Below, in pieces: positions 59,910 through 64,000 of a stretch of DNA of 64,000 nt (position 1 is the stretch's first letter; each line of letters starts with the position of its first letter). The notes below the pieces were generated by a model that was not told the origin of the DNA, made no database searches, and saw only the letters and a program-made list of their open reading frames with translations. The DNA comes from CAXBCP01 sp963977005. Its GTDB lineage: Bacteria > Pseudomonadota > Alphaproteobacteria > MPNO01 > UBA830. The stretch lies in assembly GCA_963977005.1 (NCBI GenBank), contig CAXBMQ010000004.1, positions 186,001 to 250,000 on the forward strand, in the 5' to 3' direction. A program made the position numbers and the translations under genes.

Positions 59910-61094
59910 TCAGCGAACGTAGACATGCACCTCGTTCGTTGCCGCCGTATTGCTGGTCAGGGCCGACAGACGGACCCGGTCCAGCGGCAGGCCCATGTCC
60001 GACAGCGACCGGAGAACGGTCTCCGCGTTTTTCTTCGATGAGCTCGATGCCAGCGCGACCCGCGCGGCGTTGCCGCGGTTGGGCGCAATGGCCACCAGAT
60101 CGAACAAGGCGTTCGGGCGGCGTTGCAATGCGCGGCTGACCGCGTTGTATAGCGGCTGTTCGTATTGAACGTTCGTCCGGTCGAACCGGATCACAACCAG
60201 CGGGCGGCGGACGCCGCCCTGGCTTGTTGCCGGCGCGGCGGCGAAACTGCTCGCCGCGGGGGCCGACGACGAGAACGCCCGGTTGCCGAGGCTGGAGCCC
60301 AGCAGTTCGCCGTTCTTGATGGCAAGCGCCAGGGTTGTCAGGTTCGTGCGCTCGGCGCTCAGATAGTTGTTCTGGCGGCTGACATCTTCGCTCAACTCGT
60401 TGAGCAGACGATCGATCAGCACGACGGTGCGGTTGACCTCGTCCTCGAGGATGGCAAGCTGGCGGTGATCCGCATCGATCGCCCCCGACAGACCGTAGGC
60501 CGCCCGGGTGGTTTCGAGCAGATAGGCCGACAGGGTCGATGTACCCGCGACGCCGTTGGCGAGCGAATTCATCTGCGCGATATCGTTTTCGACCTGCGCC
60601 AGGCTCGCCTGGGCGACATTCCACTGATTGACCAGCGTCGGGTTGCCGGGCGTGGTGCCGACCTGCAACCGCGCGTTCACCGCGGCGACCGTGCCATGAT
60701 AATTCTGCGAATGCTGCACGGTCATATTGCGGATCGCCTGAAGCTGGGCGTTCTGCTGACCGATCTGCGCCTGCAGACGCTGCAGTTCGCTGCGAAGCTG
60801 GACAACGCGCTGGCCGACATACGTGCCGGTCGCGGGCGCCTGCGTCACCTGCGGCGGGACGAAATTCGTGCGGCCCAGCGTCGGCGGTGGCGGCGGCGAC
60901 AGGGTCGGCTGACGATTTGCCTCTGCCTGGGACGCGGGAATGTTGCTGGCAGTATTGTTGCCGGCGGGGTCATCGCCTGTCAGGGACGGCCACAGGGCGT
61001 CGGACGCCATGGAGCAACCGCCAAGCAGACCAGCCGCCAGAACGAGAGTTGCACAGTTTTTCGCAATTTGTGTTCGGGTTCTTACACGGGCCAT
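59910..61094 (-). CDS. Coiled-coil lipoprotein with OmpA-like C-terminal fold
   Basis: 394 aa from the ATG at 61094 (AAGG 6 bases upstream). Lipobox LLGGC at about residue 27, then a Pro-rich segment (LSPPPPPTL). A long helical coiled-coil (about 75-240) is rich in Gln, Leu and Asn with heptads such as LRSELQRLQAQIGQQNAQLQ. The C-terminal domain about 285-394 ends in SSSSKKNAETVLRSLSDMGL, DRVRLSALTSNTA and NEVHVYVR, like the late half of OmpA/MotB peptidoglycan-binding domains, but the canonical Asp-Arg pair is not clear. It is probably an outer-membrane lipoprotein spanning to peptidoglycan. Confidence 0.8.
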   Translation of the reverse strand: MARVRTRTQIAKNCATLVLAAGLLGGCSMASDALWPSLTGDDPAGNNTASNIPASQAEANRQPTLSPPPPPTLGRTNFVPPQVTQAPATGTYVGQRVVQLRSELQRLQAQIGQQNAQLQAIRNMTVQHSQNYHGTVAAVNARLQVGTTPGNPTLVNQWNVAQASLAQVENDIAQMNSLANGVAGTSTLSAYLLETTRAAYGLSGAIDADHRQLAILEDEVNRTVVLIDRLLNELSEDVSRQNNYLSAERTNLTTLALAIKNGELLGSSLGNRAFSSSAPAASSFAAAPATSQGGVRRPLVVIRFDRTNVQYEQPLYNAVSRALQRRPNALFDLVAIAPNRGNAARVALASSSSKKNAETVLRSLSDMGLPLDRVRLSALTSNTAATNEVHVYVR

Positions 61095-61570
61095 GTTCGG
61101 CCTTACCCCCAATATTTCATTTCAACGGTCGAATAACGAACTCTAGCAAATAACTGGAAAATCGAAAGATTTTGCTAACCCGTGCCAACCGGCGGGCATA
61201 ATACTTTAACGATTCCCCCTCTACAAGCCGATTGTCCGTGTCATATTGGGCACTACCGGTTTGCGGGATTCGAGTCGAAATGGCGGTTTGCTGCCGATTG
61301 TCGGCAATTTCGGGTTCCGATTTTTCACCGGGCGGCCAAATCGGCGGCGCTACCGGCGGAAATCCGGGCGATTCTATCCGCGTTTTGCCGTCGCCGGCGG
61401 GGGATGGAGAGACCCCGGGCCTGTCATTTCAGGCCTGCTGGATGCCGGTGCGTGCCAGGGAGCATCCCTGTGCCGTTCCCCGCCGCGCCCCGCTGCCGGG
61501 AATTTTTGCAAAATCGCCGGAAAGAACGCATTGCACCGCTGGCGCGCATTGGCTATACCCCTGCGGTCGC
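61095..61570. other. Long intergenic spacer (476 bp) between lipoprotein gene and tRNA-Arg
   Basis: The left part is AT-rich and likely holds the lipoprotein promoter on the minus strand. A small hairpin AAAATC-GAAA-GATTTT lies at about 61158-61173. The rest is GC-rich with no convincing gene; in-frame reading through the tRNA yields only artefacts. The tRNA promoter is presumably at 61480-61560 but no clear -35/-10 pair can be named. Confidence 0.5.
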
Positions 61571-61647
61571 GCACCCGTAGCTCAACTGGATAGAGCACCT
61601 GACTACGAATCAGGAGGTTTGGGGTTCGAATCCCTACGGGTGCGCCA
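61571..61647 (+). tRNA. tRNA-Arg (anticodon ACG)
   Basis: 77 bases including an encoded CCA (61645-61647). Acceptor arms GCACCCG and CGGGTGC pair perfectly; the anticodon stem CCTGA/TCAGG encloses loop CTACGAA with ACG at 61605-61607; T-arm GGGGTTCGAATCCC is canonical; discriminator base G44-equivalent at 61644. ACG is the inosine-modified Arg isoacceptor reading CGU/CGC/CGA. A run of nine Ts at 61653-61661 ends transcription. No integrase or repeat of the tRNA 3' end is seen. Confidence 0.97.
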
Positions 61648-61756
61648 TTTCCTTTTTTTTTGCAGGCAGCCGTGACTCTGGCGCATGACCGAACCGGTCG
61701 TCCGGGCGTTGGTCATCTCATTTCGCTTGCCGTCGCCGAGTCGTCACGTCGACCGC

Positions 61757-62188
61757 TCAGAGGCCGGGGACTTCCGCGTCCAGCACCGCCGGCAACAGTG
61801 TCGGCAGGTCATGCCCCGGGCTCGTTGCCGCTTTCAGATTACTGGCGCTTTGTTTTTCAAGCCGGTGGAACCGCGCCTGCAATGCCGGGTTCCCGCTCAG
61901 TTGCATCGCGATGCCGGCGGCGGCCGGGCCGGGCAGCGAAACGCGGTCGGTTTTCCCGACTTCTCTCAAGCCGGGAGAAGCGCCGTTCAGCGCAATGGCC
62001 GCCGACTGCGCTGCGCGGGCGCCGATCTTTCGGGCGGCGTTGCCTTCCTCAAGCGCGGCCATCGACGACATTTCCAGCGATGCGAGTTGGTGATGGGCGG
62101 CAAACACAAGACCCAGCGCGACGATGCTGAAAGCGATGCGCTTTCGGCCTCTGCGCTTTGCGCGCCGTATGGGTCTGCGTTCCTGCAT
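61757..62188 (-). CDS. Small single-pass membrane protein of unknown function
   Basis: 143 aa. A strongly basic N-terminus (MQERRPIRRAKRRGRKR) is followed by one TM helix (IAFSIVALGLVFAAHHQLA) and a soluble, Ala-rich, helical domain of about 100 residues. This is a Ncyt-type anchor with the domain outside. The third codon positions are GC-rich as in real genes of this window, and antisense reading frames look like shadows. No known motif; ribosome site weak. It converges with the tRNA region. Confidence 0.6.
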   Translation of the reverse strand: MQERRPIRRAKRRGRKRIAFSIVALGLVFAAHHQLASLEMSSMAALEEGNAARKIGARAAQSAAIALNGASPGLREVGKTDRVSLPGPAAAGIAMQLSGNPALQARFHRLEKQSASNLKAATSPGHDLPTLLPAVLDAEVPGL

Positions 62189-62350
62189 GTCTTCGCGCCA
62201 TCATGGCTATGGGAGTCCTGTCCTTCCCTCTTACGCTTTCAGCCTTGAGGAATCGTGAAAATTCCTGGTTAACCGATCCTTGCACCGCACCGCCGCTTTG
62301 CCCGATTGGTCTAATCTGCTATCAGCGGCTATGGAGGGACGGACGATCAC

Positions 62351-63577
62351 ATGGCGGAACGGAAAACAGCGATAGAGCCCGTGGTGCGGCCTTTGCCGGG
62401 GCTTTCCGGCATGCTGCGTCACGCTTTCGGGCACAACCTCGTCAACGGGTTCAGCGCATTCCTGTTTGCCGCGACCGGACCGGGCGCGATGATTCTCGCG
62501 GTCGGTGCGGCCGCGTCCCTGCCGGGAGAGGTCATTGCCGCGTGGTTGTTCACTGCCTACGCGCTGAGCGGCATTCTGTCGATCGGGGTCTGCTACCTGT
62601 ATCGCCAGCCACTGACCATCGGTTACAGCATGCCGGGCGTGGTAATCGTCGGGCCCGCCCTGATGCACTTCTCGATGCCCGAACTTGTCGGTGCCTACCT
62701 GGTGACCGGCGCTCTCATCCTGCTGCTTGCGGTGACGGGGCTGATACGCCGGGTCACCGCGGCGCTGCCGGAGCCCATCATCATGGCGATGGTCGCGGGG
62801 GTCTTCCTGCCCTACGGGATGCGCATGATCGGCGCGTTCGAAAGCAGTATCTGGATCGCGGGCTCAATGGTGGCGGGATATCTCGCCGTGACGGCAGCGC
62901 CCGGGATCCAGCGCCGGTTTCCACCCGTGCTGGCCGCCCTCGTCGCAGGCTCCATTGCCATCGTCGCGACCGGGTCGTTCGGCCCCGCCGGCGACATGAC
63001 GCTGCGCCTTGCCGAGCCGATCGCGTTCCGGCCGGTATTCAACCCGGCGGCGATTATCGAACTCGTCATACCGCTGACGGTGACTGTTGTCGGCATTCAC
63101 AACACGCAGGGCTTTGCGATTGCCCGCAACGCGGGATACCGACCGCCGGAAAACATGGCTACGCTTCTGTGTGGCGGCGGCACGGTCATTTACGGCGTGC
63201 TCGGCTGTGTGCCGACCGTGGTCACGGCGCCGGCGAATGCCATTCTGAATGTTTCGGGCGATCCGGACTGGCGCTATGTCGGCGGGATCTGGTTCGGGAT
63301 CTTTATTCTGGTCTTCGGGATTTTTGCGCCGACGGCCGTTCAGGTCGGCCTTGCGCTGCCGACCGCCTTTATTGCCACCCTTGCCGGGCTCGCGATGATC
63401 CCGGTGCTGCAATCGGCTTTCGTCAGCGGGTTCGGCGGCCGGTTTTCGCTCGGCGCGCTGGTGACGTTCCTGATCACGGTCGCAGGGGTCTCTATTTTCG
63501 GTATCGGCGCGGCGTTCTGGGGACTGGTCTTCGGCTACGCGGTGTCGCGTATTGCCGAGCGTCATGACTTCGGCTGA
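62351..63577 (+). CDS. benE: Benzoate/H+ symporter family protein
   Basis: 408 aa with about 12 TM segments. BenE landmarks: LPGLSGMLRHAFGHNLVNGFSAFLF, ATGPGAMILAVGAAA, YRQPLTIGYSMPGVVIVGPA, and VGIHNTQGFAIARNAGYRPPENM. The family imports benzoate-like aromatic acids with protons and is related to NCS2 transporters by fold. It is not next to ring-hydroxylating genes here, so the substrate may be another aromatic acid. A terminator follows 10 bases after the stop. Confidence 0.9.
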   Translation: MAERKTAIEPVVRPLPGLSGMLRHAFGHNLVNGFSAFLFAATGPGAMILAVGAAASLPGEVIAAWLFTAYALSGILSIGVCYLYRQPLTIGYSMPGVVIVGPALMHFSMPELVGAYLVTGALILLLAVTGLIRRVTAALPEPIIMAMVAGVFLPYGMRMIGAFESSIWIAGSMVAGYLAVTAAPGIQRRFPPVLAALVAGSIAIVATGSFGPAGDMTLRLAEPIAFRPVFNPAAIIELVIPLTVTVVGIHNTQGFAIARNAGYRPPENMATLLCGGGTVIYGVLGCVPTVVTAPANAILNVSGDPDWRYVGGIWFGIFILVFGIFAPTAVQVGLALPTAFIATLAGLAMIPVLQSAFVSGFGGRFSLGALVTFLITVAGVSIFGIGAAFWGLVFGYAVSRIAERHDFG

Positions 63578-63587
63578 AGGCACAAAA

Positions 63588-63618
63588 AAAACCGCGGGGA
63601 AACATTCCCCGCGGTTTT
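63588..63618. terminator. Bidirectional terminator after benE
   Basis: 14-bp stem AAAACCGCGGGGAA (63588-63601) with TTCCCCGCGGTTTT (63605-63618), three-base loop ACA. A-tract before and T-tract within allow termination on both strands between convergent benE and the HupE/UreJ-like gene. Confidence 0.92.
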
Positions 63619-63636
63619 CGTACTATTTTCTGTCGG

Positions 63637-64000
63637 CTAGTCGGTCGCAAGCCGCGAAAGCCGAATACGTTCAATTGCCGTCCCGAAAACGGCGCCCGCG
63701 GCCATGATCACGACCGATGCGGCAAGGAAGCCGGCGACATAGCTTGTCGGCGTTGTCACTGCCATTTCCATTCCGTGCGCTGCGCCATGGAACACGGCAA
63801 ACCCCCCGGTAACCGCCGCTGCCAGAACCGCGTTCAGACGGGTCGCGATTGACGCAAGCAGAACCAGAATGGCGACGGAAGCAAAGATGGCTGTCTCCAC
63901 GCCCGGCAACACAACGCCGCCGATCGCCAGCACGGCGCCGGTTGCCATCAGGACGATGAACGATGCGGGAAGCGTCCAGAGTTTTTTGCCGCCGGCACGG
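63637..64000 (-). CDS. HupE/UreJ family membrane protein, 5' partial
   Basis: The frame stays open to the window edge at 64000, giving at least 120 codons; the N-terminal half lies outside. Visible are TM segments (SFIVLMATGAVLAIGGVVLP; VAILVLLASIATRLNAVLAA) and the family His motif in GFAVFHGAAHGMEM, with the C-terminal segment VAGFLAASVVIMAAGAVFG. HupE/UreJ proteins are nickel/cobalt permeases or hydrogenase/urease accessory proteins. No hydrogenase or urease gene is in view, so the metal role is inferred from family only. Confidence 0.85.
   Translation of the reverse strand, partial: RAGGKKLWTLPASFIVLMATGAVLAIGGVVLPGVETAIFASVAILVLLASIATRLNAVLAAAVTGGFAVFHGAAHGMEMAVTTPTSYVAGFLAASVVIMAAGAVFGTAIERIRLSRLATD

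Noticed and set aside
61232..61675. 147-codon plus-strand frame across the tRNA
   Set aside because: The segment VAQLDRAPDYESGGLGFESL is the classic artefact of translating a tRNA gene.
62158..63567. 469-codon plus-strand frame over benE
   Set aside because: Out of frame with the benE transporter, whose 12-TM pattern is clear.
1..64000. CRISPR arrays, insertion sequences, prophage or integrative element
   Set aside because: No regularly spaced direct repeats, transposase, integrase or tRNA-end duplication seen. The tRNA-Arg is intact and unaccompanied by an att-like repeat.

Overview
The window is a 64-kb, gene-dense, high-GC chromosomal stretch that looks alphaproteobacterial, probably a Rhodospirillales-like or marine heterotroph. 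This is inferred from two adjacent DUF2336 genes, a tkt-gap-pgk run, a Zur-type palindrome of the alphaproteobacterial form, and the richness in oxygenases, CoA enzymes and small-molecule transporters. No taxonomic marker such as 16S rRNA is present. I see no insertion sequence, prophage, integrase or CRISPR array. One tRNA-Arg(ACG) is present.

Layout. 1-3.2 kb: the end of a disulfide-reductase flavoprotein, a tiny secreted Cys-rich repeat protein with its own terminator, an orphan histidine kinase and a small membrane protein. 3.2-15.9 kb: a catabolic region. On the minus strand it has an MFS importer with a two-subunit Rieske ring-hydroxylating dioxygenase. Facing away on the plus strand are an isochorismatase-like hydrolase, a GST, a TPP enzyme overlapping a PaaK-like protein, a lipoate-ligase-like protein, a DUF123 protein, enoyl-CoA hydratase, nitronate monooxygenase and a two-domain 3-hydroxyacyl-CoA dehydrogenase. 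15.9-19.9 kb: a minus-strand operon of two SDRs, an atypical asparaginase homologue and a TauE/SafE exporter. 20.1-23.6 kb: DUF3299, then a Zur-like box, DUF2796 His-rich protein, ABC ATPase and FtsX-type permease (zinc homeostasis). 23.8-28.1 kb: transketolase (TTG start), GAPDH and PGK. 28.3-34.7 kb: a ferritin-like protein, a flavoprotein with a solitary [2Fe-2S] partner, a VanA-like Rieske oxygenase and an orphan molybdopterin subunit. 34.8-38.4 kb: tandem DUF2336 genes, a small Pro/Ala-rich ORF and a Nudix hydrolase. 38.4-43.4 kb: HMG-CoA lyase, MFS, family III CoA transferase and HpaB-type monooxygenase.

43.4-50.9 kb is a long minus-strand envelope block: mscS, a periplasmic retropepsin-like protein, an inactive-transglutaminase/7TM protein, an ATP-grasp ligase-like protein and a 100-aa unknown protein, followed by ydbH-ynbE-ydbL. 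Several junctions overlap by four bases, so the block is probably co-expressed. It joins an apparent osmotic-stress module to an inner-to-outer-membrane lipid-transport module. 51-57.2 kb: two EamA transporters flanking two GSTs and an RlmI-like methyltransferase, then gamma-glutamyltransferase. 57.3-59.8 kb: panB, panC and a flavin reductase. 59.9-64 kb: a coiled-coil lipoprotein, the tRNA, a small membrane-anchored unknown, benE and a partial HupE/UreJ gene.

The most interesting items are the Cys-rich repeat peptide (1.1 kb), the TPP enzyme/PaaK-like pair with a degraded nucleotide loop (8-11 kb), the asparaginase homologue lacking the catalytic Thr-Asp (16.7 kb), the Zur-box ABC locus (20.8 kb), and the mscS-retropepsin-7TM-ATP-grasp operon with its unknown fifth member (46.7-50.9 kb). 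A family of paired-hairpin intergenic repeats occurs three times.
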